Assembly: GCA_016000195.1 (NCBI GenBank)
Contig: JAECRO010000031.1
Coordinates: 1-33,855 of the forward strand
DNA: 33,855 nt
Direction of reading: 5' to 3'
From: Burkholderiales bacterium
Lineage (GTDB): Bacteria > Pseudomonadota > Gammaproteobacteria > Burkholderiales > Burkholderiaceae_C
Of the stretch, positions 24,785-32,707 are shown piece after piece (the first letter of the stretch is position 1; each line of letters begins with the position of its first letter). The position numbers and the translations under genes were made by a program. The notes under the pieces are model-generated. The model searched no databases and was not told the origin of the DNA. It saw only the letters and a program-made list of their open reading frames with translations.

Positions 24785-26145
24785 TCAGCGGCTGAAATGG
24801 GCGTGGATGGCTTCGGCGGCGGCTTTGCCGTGCGCCACGGCTTCGACCGTCAGGTCCAGCCCGCCGGCGCGGCAGTCGCCGCCGGCCCAGACGCCGGGCA
24901 AGCTGGTGGCGCCGTCCCCGGCCGTCTTGATGCGCCCGCTTTCCAGCGCCAGGCCCGCCTCCAGCAGCACCGGATTGCCCAGCTTCTGGCCGATGGCCTT
25001 GAACACCATGTCGGCGGCGATGCATTCGGTCGCGCCCGTGGCCTGCAGCCGGCCACCCGCCAGCGCCTGGCGCGCAAACCTCACGCCGCTGGCCTGGCCG
25101 TCCTGGCCGCTGACCTCGACCGGCGCCAGCCAGTGGTGGATCGTCACGCCGTTGATTTGCGCCCAGTGCTGCTCATCCACAGAGGCCGACATGGTTTCCG
25201 GGCCGCGCCGATAGACGATATGCACGCTCTCGGCGCCCAGCAGCCGGCTTTGCACCGCCGCATCGACCGCCGTCATGCCGCCGCCAATCACCACCACGCG
25301 CCGGCCTATGGCTAGCTGCGACTTGTCCTCGCACTGGCGCAGCCGGGCGATGAAGTCCACCGCGTCCTCGACCCCGGCCAGCGCTTCGCCCGGCACGCCC
25401 AGCGGGTGCGTCGTCGCCAGCCCCATGCCGAGAAACACCGCGCTGTAGTCGCGGCGCAGCGCTTCAAGCTGGGCAACGGTTTCCAGCTTCCAGCCGGTGC
25501 GAATCTCGATGCCGCCGACGGCCAGCAGCCACTGCACTTCGCGCTGGGCGAAGTCGCCGGGCGTCTTGTAGGCGGCCAGACCGTATTCGTTCAGCCCGCC
25601 TGCCTTGGCCCGGGCATCGAACACCACCACGTCGTGACCCCGCAGCGCCAGCGTGTGGGCGCAGGCCAGCCCGGCCGGCCCGGCGCCCACCACCGCCACC
25701 TTGCGGCCGGTCGGCGCGGCGCGGGTGAACAGCTGCGGCTGGCCGCTGTCCATCAGCGCATCGACCGCATGGCGCTGCAGCCGGCCAATGGCGACGGGCT
25801 TGCCTTCCTGCGTGGTGCGCACGCAGGCCTCTTCGCACAGTGTCTCGGTCGGGCAGACCCGCGCGCATAGGCCGCCCAGCGGGTTGGATTCCAGGATGGT
25901 GCGCGCCGCGCCGCGCACATTGCCGTCGGCGATGCGCCGGATGAACGAAGGCACGTCGATGCCCGTCGGGCAGGCGGTGGTGCAGGGCGCGTCATAGCAG
26001 TACAGGCAGCGCTCGGCTTCCAGCACCGCCTGCGCGCTGCTCAGGCGCGGGCTGGCATCGGCGAAGCGCAGCGCAGCGCATAGTCGCCGGCACCCAGGCG
26101 GCCCGCGCGGATGTCGGAAATTTCAGAAAGTGAAGGGGTGGACAC
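24785..26145 (-). CDS. preT: NAD-dependent dihydropyrimidine dehydrogenase, subunit PreT, with 5' frameshift
   Basis: The electron-input subunit. N-terminal Cys clusters (CLYCYDAPCTTACP and CARVCPTETLCEEAC) are followed by FAD and NAD(P) Rossmann motifs (VVGAGPAGLACA, VVIGGGMTAVDAA) and a GDCRAGGLDL C-terminus. The natural start is probably GTG 26145 with AGGAG 8 bases upstream, giving MSTPSLSEISDIRAGRLGAG then DYALR. At 26065-26079 there are three GCGCT units where two would keep the frame into FADASPRLSSAQAVLEAERC. The extra 5 bases shift the frame to a TGA at 26043..26041. An internal GTG (26026), 15 bases beyond that stop, could restart translation and would give 413 residues with all cofactor sites. 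Either reinitiation, a mutation or a sequence error is possible. Confidence 0.85.
26065..26079 (-). repeat. GCGCT x3 slippage repeat at the preT frameshift
   Basis: Three tandem 5-base units (GCGCT on the minus strand) lie at the exact place where the PreT frame breaks. Removing one unit joins the upstream reading frame (GDYALR) to the family-like FADASPRL. Confidence 0.85.
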
Positions 26146-26183
26146 GCTGGCGACTCCTGGGATGGGGTTTGGCTTTTCAGGCT

Positions 26184-26214
26184 TTTAAACTGACTGTTTG
26201 GTCAGGTTTTAAAA
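26184..26214. promoter_or_regulatory. Candidate TetR/RutR-type operator upstream of preT
   Basis: TGACTGTTTGGTCA (26191-26204) differs from the RutR-type palindrome TGACCAnnTGGTCA at two positions. It sits in a longer imperfect palindrome with flanks TTTTAAAC and GGTTTTAAAA. It lies 46 bases before the probable preT start. RutR-like TetR regulators respond to pyrimidines; no regulator gene is in the window, so assignment is inference. Confidence 0.6.
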
Positions 26215-26326
26215 CATATTAGCAAGTCATGTGCCACCGGGTGGAGAGGGAAATCCAGCAGTTCAGGGCCTGCGCAGCCCATGGATTCAGGGCCGGCAGG
26301 CTATCGACGCTCCGCATGCGCGCCCC

Positions 26327-26371
26327 GAAACCGTGCTTCGTGCCCAAACTTGTGGCATGGGGCACGGTTTC
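26327..26371. repeat. 10-bp perfect inverted repeat in transposase debris
   Basis: GAAACCGTGC (26327-26336) and GCACGGTTTC (26362-26371) with a 25-base interior that can pair further. No T tail. Lies within the region of IS5-like remnants; origin unknown. Confidence 0.55.
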
Positions 26372-26374
26372 TAC

Positions 26375-26540
26375 GCACGCCAGGAAGCAGGCCGCGTTTA
26401 GGCGAGCCCGTGCGGGCCATTCACAGCAGGGCCTCGAAAAACGCCCTGTGCGTCCCGCCGGGGCGGCCCTTGCAAGGCGGCATTGACGGCTCGATACGCT
26501 GCCATTGCGCATCGGTGAAAGTGTGGCGTTCTTGAGTCAT
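26375..26540 (-). pseudogene. IS5-family transposase, N-terminal remnant with nonsense mutation
   Basis: From ATG 26540 the minus strand encodes MTQERHTFTDAQWQRIEPSM then PPCKGRPGGTHRAFFEALL, stop, MARTGSP. This matches the IS5 pattern (L-T-D-x-Q-W-x-x-I-x-P, then F-V-E-A-V-L-W-I-A-R-T-G-S-P-W). The TGA at 26423..26421 stands where a Trp (TGG) is expected, and after RTGSP the similarity is lost. Only about 50 codons of a roughly 250-codon gene remain. No terminal inverted repeats of the IS were recognised. Confidence 0.75.
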
Positions 26541-26918
26541 TGGGCTGGCCAAAACGGGTGATTACATCACTGCTTTAGCTTTAGCGCTCAAAAAGCGTGC
26601 GGCGGTCATCTGAAGCTTTTTCTCCAGGTCGCACAACTTCAGCGCATCAAACTTTCCGAACACGGCCTAGTTACCTTTTTTCATGTCGCACCAGAAATTC
26701 TCAAGCCGTTGCAGGACAAAATCCAGATCCTGCGCTGAAACCGCGGCGCCTGACCCAGACAAAGCGGCAGCCATCCGCAGGAAACAGAAAAAAAGCAAGC
26801 CGCAAACCGTGGAAAGCTGACAGGTTGCAAATAAGTTACTGTCCTACAGTTCTCTGCAGCCTTGCAGGCCAACAATCGTTCATGGGCTTTCCATGCCTTT
26901 TTCCGGTTTTCACTTCTT
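26541..26918. other. Non-coding region with gene debris upstream of ybhP-like gene
   Basis: 378 bases. A minus-strand frame of 33 codons (26663..26562, VFGKFDALKLCDLEKKLQMT...) looks coding-like and helical, but is preceded by a stop and is not recognised; it may be the C-terminal remnant of a lost gene. The A-rich stretch at about 26760-26860 should contain the promoter of the ybhP-clsB-ybhN operon, but I could not place -35/-10 boxes convincingly. Confidence 0.4.
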
Positions 26919-27743
26919 ATGCAGCCCTTCATTCCCGACCCTTCTTCCACTCCCGCGCACGCCAGCGCCGACCCGGCCGAGCCCGAGGTCCACACGCCCT
27001 ATTCCTTCAAGGTGCTGACGGTCAATATCCACAAGGGCTTCACCTTTTTCAACCGCAAGTTCATCCTGTCCGAATTGCGCGACGCGGTGCGCACGGTGGG
27101 TGCGGACGTGGTGTTTTTGCAGGAGGTGGCCGGCAGCCACCTCAAGCACGCCGAAAAGTTTGACAACTACCCCGAGGAGCCGCACTACGAATACCTGGCC
27201 GACTCCATCTGGTCGCAGTTTGCCTACGGCCGCAACGCGGTCTATACCCACGGCCACCACGGCAATGCGCTGCTGTCCAAGTTCCCGATCGTGCGTTTTG
27301 AAAACCGCGACATCTCCATCAGCGGCCCCGAGCGGCGCGGCATGCTGCATTGCGAGTTGCAGGTGCCGGGGCAAAGCCGCAATGTCCACGCGATTTGCGT
27401 GCATCTGGGGCTGATCGAAACCCACCGCACCCGGCAGATGAAGCTGCTGTGCGACCTGGTGCGCAAGGAAATCCCGGCGCGCGCCCCGGTGGTGGTGGCC
27501 GGCGACTTCAACGACTGGCGGCGCCGCGCCCATGCCCAGATGGCCAAGGGCGCCAACCTGCATGAGGTGTTCGTGCAGGCCAACGGCCAGGCGGCGCGCA
27601 CCTTTCCGGCCCGCCTCCCGCTGTTGCAGCTGGACCGCATCTACGTGCGCAACGCCGTCGGCCATTCGCCCATCGTGCTGCCCAGCCACCCGTGGTCGCA
27701 CCTGTCCGACCATGCGCCGCTGGCGGCGGAAATCAGCCTCTAA
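26919..27743 (+). CDS. ybhP: Endonuclease/exonuclease/phosphatase family protein (YbhP-like)
   Basis: 274 residues from ATG 26919; the open frame upstream to 26862 has no family similarity. One EEP domain (about 28-274) shows the metal and catalytic motifs: TVNIHKG at the start, FLQEVAG (Glu), HLGLIETHR, VVAGDFNDW (Asp/Asn) and the final SDHAPL (Asp-His). In E. coli ybhP lies directly before clsB and ybhN, the same order as here. The substrate is unknown; a phosphodiester of lipid metabolism is a reasonable guess from context. First gene of the operon, 75 bases before clsB. Confidence 0.88.
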   Translation: MQPFIPDPSSTPAHASADPAEPEVHTPYSFKVLTVNIHKGFTFFNRKFILSELRDAVRTVGADVVFLQEVAGSHLKHAEKFDNYPEEPHYEYLADSIWSQFAYGRNAVYTHGHHGNALLSKFPIVRFENRDISISGPERRGMLHCELQVPGQSRNVHAICVHLGLIETHRTRQMKLLCDLVRKEIPARAPVVVAGDFNDWRRRAHAQMAKGANLHEVFVQANGQAARTFPARLPLLQLDRIYVRNAVGHSPIVLPSHPWSHLSDHAPLAAEISL

Positions 27744-27818
27744 CCCGGCGCCTGGCATGAACCGGCTGCGCATCGCGTCCCCACCCCTTCCCTCCCGGGC
27801 AACCCGCGCAGGCAGGCC

Positions 27819-29114
27819 ATGACGCGCTGGGTCAGCGGCAACTCGTTTGACCTGCTGGAAAACGGCGAGGCGTTTTTTCCGCGTGTTTTTGAATGCATCG
27901 CCGCCGCCCGGCACGAGGTGGTGCTGGAAACCTTCATCCTGTTCGAGGACAAGGTGGGGCTGGCGCTGCATGCGGCGCTGCTGACGGCGGCGGCGCGCGG
28001 CGTGCAGATCGATGTCACGATTGACGGCTTCGGCTCGCCCGACCTGTCGGCCGGCTTCATCTCGGCCCTGACGCGGGCCGGCGTGCGCATGCATGTGTTC
28101 GACCCGGCTCCCCGGCTCTGGGGCTGGCGCACCAATGTGTTCAGGCGCATGCACCGCAAGATCGTGGTGATCGATGGCGAGCGCGCCTTTGTCGGCGGCA
28201 TCAACTATTCGGCCGACCACCTGGCCGACTTCGGCCCCGAGGCCAAGCAGGACTATGCGGTCGAAGTCGTGGGGCCCATCGTTGCCGAGATTCACGCCTT
28301 CGTGCATGACGCGCTGTCCGACGGCCAGCGCGGCGCGGCCACAAGCATGGCCGGCCAGCTGCGCCAGCGCCTGGCCGACCGCGCGCACCGGCTGGCGCAA
28401 AAATGGCGCCCGCTTCCCGCGCCTGCAGGCCCTGCGGCGGCGATTTTCGTCACCCGCGACAACCGCCAGCACACCACCGACATCGAGCGGCATTACCGCA
28501 TCGCCATTCGCGCGGCCCGGCACCGGGTGGTGATTGCCAACGCCTACTTCTTTCCCGGTTTCCGGCTGCTCAAGGAAATGCGCAAGGCCGCGCGGCGCGG
28601 CGTGGACGTGCGGCTGATTCTGCAGGGCGAGCCCGACATGGCGATTGTCAAGACCGCCGCCAGCATGCTCTACCACCACCTGCTGTCGGCCGGCGTGCAT
28701 ATTTTTGAATACTGCGAGCGGCCGCTGCACGGCAAGGTGGCGGTGTCGGACGATGAATGGTCCACCGTCGGCTCCAGCAACCTCGACCCGCTCAGCCTGT
28801 CGCTGAACCTGGAGGCCAACGTCATCATCAAGGACCGCGCCTTCAACCAGCACCTGAGCGCCCGGCTGGAGCACCTGATACAGCACAACTGCAGGCAGAT
28901 CAGGCCGGACGACCTGGTCGAGTCCACCTGGTGGCGCGTGGTGCGCAGTTTTTTCGTGTTTCACCTGCTCAGCCGTTTTCCGGCCTGGGCCGGCTGGCTG
29001 CCGGCGCACACGCCGCGCCTCATGCCGCCGGCGCTGCCCGCCGACAACCCCAACAACCCCAACAACCCCGACAACGCGGGCGCCGACCGGGTCAGCCAGG
29101 CCGGCCCGGTGTGA
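27819..29114 (+). CDS. clsB: Cardiolipin synthase B (phospholipase D superfamily)
   Basis: 431 residues. Two HKD active-site motifs are intact: HRKIVVIDGERAFVGGINYS in the first half and HGKVAVSDDEWSTVGSSN in the second, as required for transphosphatidylation. ClsB makes cardiolipin from phosphatidylglycerol and can also make phosphatidylglycerol from phosphatidylethanolamine. No N-terminal transmembrane helices, which separates ClsB from ClsA. The C-terminus carries an in-frame 9-base repeat encoding Asn-Pro-Asn units (29046-29072) in a disordered Pro/Asn tail. ATG 27819 follows AGGCAGG. ybhN starts 7 bases after its stop. Confidence 0.93.
   Translation: MTRWVSGNSFDLLENGEAFFPRVFECIAAARHEVVLETFILFEDKVGLALHAALLTAAARGVQIDVTIDGFGSPDLSAGFISALTRAGVRMHVFDPAPRLWGWRTNVFRRMHRKIVVIDGERAFVGGINYSADHLADFGPEAKQDYAVEVVGPIVAEIHAFVHDALSDGQRGAATSMAGQLRQRLADRAHRLAQKWRPLPAPAGPAAAIFVTRDNRQHTTDIERHYRIAIRAARHRVVIANAYFFPGFRLLKEMRKAARRGVDVRLILQGEPDMAIVKTAASMLYHHLLSAGVHIFEYCERPLHGKVAVSDDEWSTVGSSNLDPLSLSLNLEANVIIKDRAFNQHLSARLEHLIQHNCRQIRPDDLVESTWWRVVRSFFVFHLLSRFPAWAGWLPAHTPRLMPPALPADNPNNPNNPDNAGADRVSQAGPV
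29046..29072 (+). repeat. In-frame 9-base tandem repeat in the clsB tail
   Basis: AACCCCAAC, AACCCCAAC, AACCCCGAC in register with the codons, giving NPN NPN NPD. It lies outside the catalytic domains, so copy-number change should be tolerated. Confidence 0.9.
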
Positions 29115-29121
29115 GCCGCTG

Positions 29122-30117
29122 ATGCCCGACAGCCGCATCCTGCCGCCATCGGCCCCTTCAGGCCTCAAGCGCAAGCTCACCGGCCAGGCCTGGTGGCCGT
29201 GGCTCAAGCGCGGCCTGACCACGGTGTTTTTTGGGCTGATGGGCTACCTGCTGGTGTCGCAGGCGCGCGCCATCGAATGGGACAAGGTGCTGTCGTCGCT
29301 GCAGAACTACCCGCTGAGCGCGTCCTGGGGCGCCGTGGCGCTGGCCGCCGCCAGCTACCTGCTCTACAGCTGCTTTGACCTGCTGGGCCGGCACTACACC
29401 GGCCACGCGCTGCGCACGCCCACGGTCATGACGCTCACCTTCGTCAGCTATGCCTTCACCCTCAACCTCGGCTCGGTGGTCGGCGGCGTGGCCTTTCGCT
29501 ATCGGCTGTATTCGCGGCTCGGGCTGGCGCTGGGCACCATCACCCGCGTCATATCCTTCAGCATGCTGGCCAACTGGATGGGCTACCTGCTGCTGGCCGG
29601 GCTGGTGTTCAGCCTGCAGCCGCCGGCCCTGCCCGAGAGCTGGAAAATCGACGCCGCGCAACTGCGCGTGATCGGCGTTTTGTTGCTGGCGCTGGCGCTG
29701 GCCTACCTGGGCGCCTGCGCCTTTTCACGCCAGCGCAGCTTCAGCCTGCGCGGCCACGCCATCGAGCTGCCTTCGCTGCGGCTGGCCAGCCTGCAGATGG
29801 CCATGGGCGCGGCCAACTGGCTGCTGATGTCGGGCATCCTGTTCGTGCTGCTGCAGCACCGCATCGACTTTTTCAGCGTGGCCAGCGTGCTGCTGCTGGC
29901 TGCGGTGGCCGGCGTGATCACGCACATACCCGGCAACCTGGGCGTGCTCGAAGCCGTGTTCGTGGCCCTGCTGTCACACCGCATGCCACAGCACGAGCTG
30001 CTGGCCGGGCTGGTGGCCTACCGGGTGGTCTATTACCTGCTGCCGCTGCTGATCGCCAGCGCGATTTACCTGGTCATGGAAGCCCGGGCGAAGCAGATGA
30101 CCAGAGCGGCGGGCTGA
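29122..30117 (+). CDS. ybhN: YbhN-like integral membrane protein (LPG synthase TM/UPF0104 family)
   Basis: 331 residues with about eight transmembrane helices (for example GLTTVFFGLMGYLLVSQARA near the start, ASVLLLAAVAGVITHIPG later). The conserved family text HIPGNLGVLEAVF and YRVVYYLLPLLIAS is present. The family is related to the flippase part of lysylphosphatidylglycerol synthase; the catalytic synthase domain is absent. Third gene of ybhP-clsB-ybhN, 7 bases after clsB, so a lipid transport or organisation role linked to cardiolipin is likely but unproven. It converges on the metallophosphoesterase gene. Confidence 0.9.
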   Translation: MPDSRILPPSAPSGLKRKLTGQAWWPWLKRGLTTVFFGLMGYLLVSQARAIEWDKVLSSLQNYPLSASWGAVALAAASYLLYSCFDLLGRHYTGHALRTPTVMTLTFVSYAFTLNLGSVVGGVAFRYRLYSRLGLALGTITRVISFSMLANWMGYLLLAGLVFSLQPPALPESWKIDAAQLRVIGVLLLALALAYLGACAFSRQRSFSLRGHAIELPSLRLASLQMAMGAANWLLMSGILFVLLQHRIDFFSVASVLLLAAVAGVITHIPGNLGVLEAVFVALLSHRMPQHELLAGLVAYRVVYYLLPLLIASAIYLVMEARAKQMTRAAG

Positions 30118-30155
30118 AGGCCAGTCTGGCATTCCGAACGCTGGTCAACCATGTA

Positions 30156-30228
30156 AAATGCTATTAATTCAATAGCTTGCAATGCAGATGTACATTGCGC
30201 AAACAGGTGATTTTATTAAAAATCGCAC
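30156..30228. repeat. Dispersed palindromic intergenic repeat, copy 5
   Basis: AATGCTATTAATTCAATAGC then TTGC (30156-30180) and the inner part ATTGCGCAAACAGGTGATTT (from 30195) resemble the arms and core of copy 1. It lies 38 bases past the ybhN stop, in a convergent gap. Confidence 0.6.
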
Positions 30229-30265
30229 CCATTCAGGACGCCTCTGACCCGGCATTCCCGTGCTG

Positions 30266-30303
30266 GTTTTACGCCTTCCCCTTTTGGGCTGAAGGCGTAA
30301 AAC
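30266..30303. repeat. Perfect 13-bp hairpin between convergent genes
   Basis: GTTTTACGCCTTC (30266-30278) and GAAGGCGTAAAAC (30291-30303) with a 12-base loop. It stands between the ybhN and metallophosphoesterase stops. The T/A blocks are at the stem base rather than after the stem, so it is not a classical intrinsic terminator, though it may serve as a bidirectional 3'-end structure. Confidence 0.8.
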
Positions 30304-30351
30304 GGGCATCATTCCATGTGACCCCCATCAAGACCTGAGCCATCACAAAAA

Positions 30352-31509
30352 TCAAGCCGCCACCAGCCGCAGGCAGGTGATCTCGGAAGGCACGCCGAAC
30401 CGGTTGGGCGGCCCCCAGTAGCCGGTTCCCCGGCTGGTGTACACCCACAGCGCGCCCCACAGGTGCAGGCCTGCCGTGAACGGCTGCTGAAACCGCACGA
30501 ACAGGTTCCACGGGTAAAACTGCCCGCCATGCGTATGGCCCGACAGCTGCAGGTCAAACCCGGCTTCCGCCGCCGCCGCCGCCGCACTGCGCGGCTGGTG
30601 CGCCAGCAGCACCCGCACCGCATCCCTTGGCGCGCCGCGCAGCGCGGCGGCCGGGTCGCTGTGGTGCGCCGGGTCAAAATGCCCCGCGCCAAAATCGGTC
30701 ACGCCGGCCAGCACCAGCGGCGCGCCAGCCCGGGCCTGATCGCCAGACGCAATCACCACATGTTCATTGAGCAGCACCGTCAGCCCCAGGCGCCGCAGTT
30801 CGTCGATCCAGGGCTGCGCGCCCGAATAATATTCGTGGTTGCCAGTGACAAAAAACGTGCCGTGGCGCGAGCGCAAATCGGCCAGCGGCGCCACATGGGC
30901 GGCCAGCTCGCTGACCCGGCCATCGACCAGGTCGCCGGTGATCGCCACCACGTCGGCCTGCAGCGTGTTGACGCGCTCGACGATGCGGCGCAGGTAATGC
31001 CGCCCGATGGTCGGCCCGACATGGATGTCGCTGATCTGCGCCACGGTAAAGCCGTGCCACGCGGCCGGCAGGCCCCGGATGGGCACATCAACGCGCACCA
31101 CCGCCGCCGTGCGCCTGGCGTTCAAAAATCCCAGCAGCGTCGCCAGCCCGCCCAGCAAGGGCACGGCCTGCGCCGAAACGCTGCGCCAGTCAGCCAGCGC
31201 CAGCCGGCCCGGCGCCAGCCAGTCCACCGCCCACAGCAGGCCGGAGGCCGCGTCGCGCAGCAGCGTCAGCACCATCAGCGACGAAAACAGGCCCATGCAC
31301 AGCAGGCCGGCCCAGCCCAGGCGGTCGGCCAGCGGCGGGCGGGCGATGCGGCGGGCCATCAGCCCCAGTGGCGTCAGCAGGGCTGAAGCGATCAACACGC
31401 CCCCCAGCACCAGCCGGGCCACGGGAAACGCCGTCAAACCCGGCATCAGGCGAATGGCGACATAGCCATGGAGCAGGGCGCTCAGTGCGGACAGCAGCAG
31501 AAAGTTCAT
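30352..31509 (-). CDS. Metallophosphoesterase, membrane-anchored (YaeI/YkuE-like)
   Basis: 385 residues from ATG 31509. About four hydrophobic segments cover residues 1-130 (MNFLLLSALSALLHGYVAIR is the first). A calcineurin-like phosphoesterase domain follows with the dinuclear metal motifs SDIHVG, GDLVDG, GNHEYY, LLAHQP and SGHTHGGQ. Relatives act on lipid-linked or nucleotide phosphodiesters (YaeI acts on UDP-diacylglucosamine in some species, as I recall); the substrate here is unknown. A TTG directly before the ATG is also in frame. Divergent from minC across a 279-base gap in which no other feature was seen. Confidence 0.9.
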   Translation of the reverse strand: MNFLLLSALSALLHGYVAIRLMPGLTAFPVARLVLGGVLIASALLTPLGLMARRIARPPLADRLGWAGLLCMGLFSSLMVLTLLRDAASGLLWAVDWLAPGRLALADWRSVSAQAVPLLGGLATLLGFLNARRTAAVVRVDVPIRGLPAAWHGFTVAQISDIHVGPTIGRHYLRRIVERVNTLQADVVAITGDLVDGRVSELAAHVAPLADLRSRHGTFFVTGNHEYYSGAQPWIDELRRLGLTVLLNEHVVIASGDQARAGAPLVLAGVTDFGAGHFDPAHHSDPAAALRGAPRDAVRVLLAHQPRSAAAAAAEAGFDLQLSGHTHGGQFYPWNLFVRFQQPFTAGLHLWGALWVYTSRGTGYWGPPNRFGVPSEITCLRLVAA

Positions 31510-31788
31510 CAAGTTCCGGGATAATGTTCGTTTTTGTTCTCAACGTTTCCAGATGGGCGCAATCTGCATGCATTCAATGCCTGACGCTGTTCAAACGCCG
31601 AGTCGCCGTGCCGGGCGGCGGCCCGCCAGACCCGGGCCGGGCTGGCGCCCCGTGGCGTTTCACACGCTCACAAATGCCGTTCCGCGCGTCCCGCAAGGCC
31701 GGGCTTCCTGCGCTACCCTTGGCCATTCAGCCAGCATGGGCGTTGCCAGCCCATCGGGGCCTGCCTATTTTTGTTCACCAAGCCCTGC

Positions 31789-32559
31789 ATGCCCATGACT
31801 GCTGCCACCCCCATCACGTTTGAAATCAAAAGCGCCAACTTCCCGCTGGTCGCGCTGCTGCTCAAGTCCACCGACCTGGCCGCGCTCGCGCGCGAAATGA
31901 CGCAGCGCTTCGGCGACATTCCCGATTTTTTCGACCAGGACGCGCTGGTGATTGACCTGTCGCCGCTGCAGGGCGCCGTTGCCTCCGCTGCGACCGGAAT
32001 TGATTTTCCCGCCCTGGTGGCCCTGCTGGCCAGCTACCGGCTGGTGCCGATTGCCGTCAAGGGCGGCAACCCGGCGCAAATGGCCGCCGCCCGGCAGGCC
32101 GGTCTGGCGCCCGGACAGGACGCCCACCTGCTGACGCCCCGGCCGGCCCCGGCATCGGCCGGGCAGCCCGCGCCGCCGGCCCATCAGCAGCAGGCGCAGG
32201 TGCATGCAGCGCCGCTGGGCGCGCTGGTCATCGACAAGCCCCTGCGTTCGGGCCAGCAGGTGTATGCCCGTGGCCGCGACCTGGTGGTGCTGGCCATGGT
32301 CAATGCCGGCGCGGAAGTCATTGCCGACGGCCACATCCATGTGTATGCCCCGCTGCGCGGGCGGGCCATTGCCGGCGCGCGCGGCAACACCGAGGCGCGC
32401 ATTTTCGCCCTGGCGCTGGAGGCCGAACTGCTGTCGATTGCCGGCATCTACCGCACCAGCGAAAACCCGCTGCCGCCCGAGGTGACAGGCCATCCCACGC
32501 AAGTGCGGCTGGTGGAAAGCCCGGACGGCGAAAAGCTGGTCATGACCCCGATGCTCTGA
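31789..32559 (+). CDS. minC: Septum site-determining protein MinC
   Basis: 256 residues. An FtsZ-polymerisation inhibitor, positioned by MinD. The N-terminal FtsZ-binding domain (about 8-115, FEIKSANFPLVALLLKSTDL) is joined by a Pro/Ala/Gln-rich linker (about 120-150, PAPASAGQPAPPAHQQQAQ) to the C-terminal beta-helix domain. The latter has RSGQQVYARGRDLVVLAMVN and the AGARGNTEARIFALALEAEL segment that binds MinD. Start choice: ATG at 31789 or 31795; both are close to the conserved N-terminus, and the TTG at 31771 is unlikely. First gene of minCDE. Confidence 0.95.
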   Translation: MPMTAATPITFEIKSANFPLVALLLKSTDLAALAREMTQRFGDIPDFFDQDALVIDLSPLQGAVASAATGIDFPALVALLASYRLVPIAVKGGNPAQMAAARQAGLAPGQDAHLLTPRPAPASAGQPAPPAHQQQAQVHAAPLGALVIDKPLRSGQQVYARGRDLVVLAMVNAGAEVIADGHIHVYAPLRGRAIAGARGNTEARIFALALEAELLSIAGIYRTSENPLPPEVTGHPTQVRLVESPDGEKLVMTPML

Positions 32560-32614
32560 CGATGGCCGTCCCTTCACGCTTTTCACGCCGCCCCTTGCAA
32601 TCGGGCGATTCCAT

Positions 32615-32629
32615 CTGCCTGTCAGGCAG
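32615..32629. promoter_or_regulatory. 15-base palindrome in the minC-minD gap
   Basis: CTGCCTG T CAGGCAG is a perfect 7-bp inverted repeat around one base, within the 148 bases between minC and minD. It may be a binding site or part of an internal control region; nothing identifies the factor. Confidence 0.4.
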
Positions 32630-32707
32630 GGTTTGATGCATGATTCTGCATTCGCGCACTGCTGACCTGGCCTGACTTACCTACCGTTTTCAAAAGGACT
32701 TTTTCGA

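Noticed and set aside
26910..29222. 770-codon minus-strand open frame across ybhP and clsB
   Set aside because: It is a shadow of two well-supported plus-strand genes and spans their junction; no domain is visible and the composition is antisense-like.
30266..30303. Hairpin read as an intrinsic terminator
   Set aside because: The stem is perfect, but no T run follows it on either strand; the T and A blocks are within the stem base. It is listed as a repeat instead.
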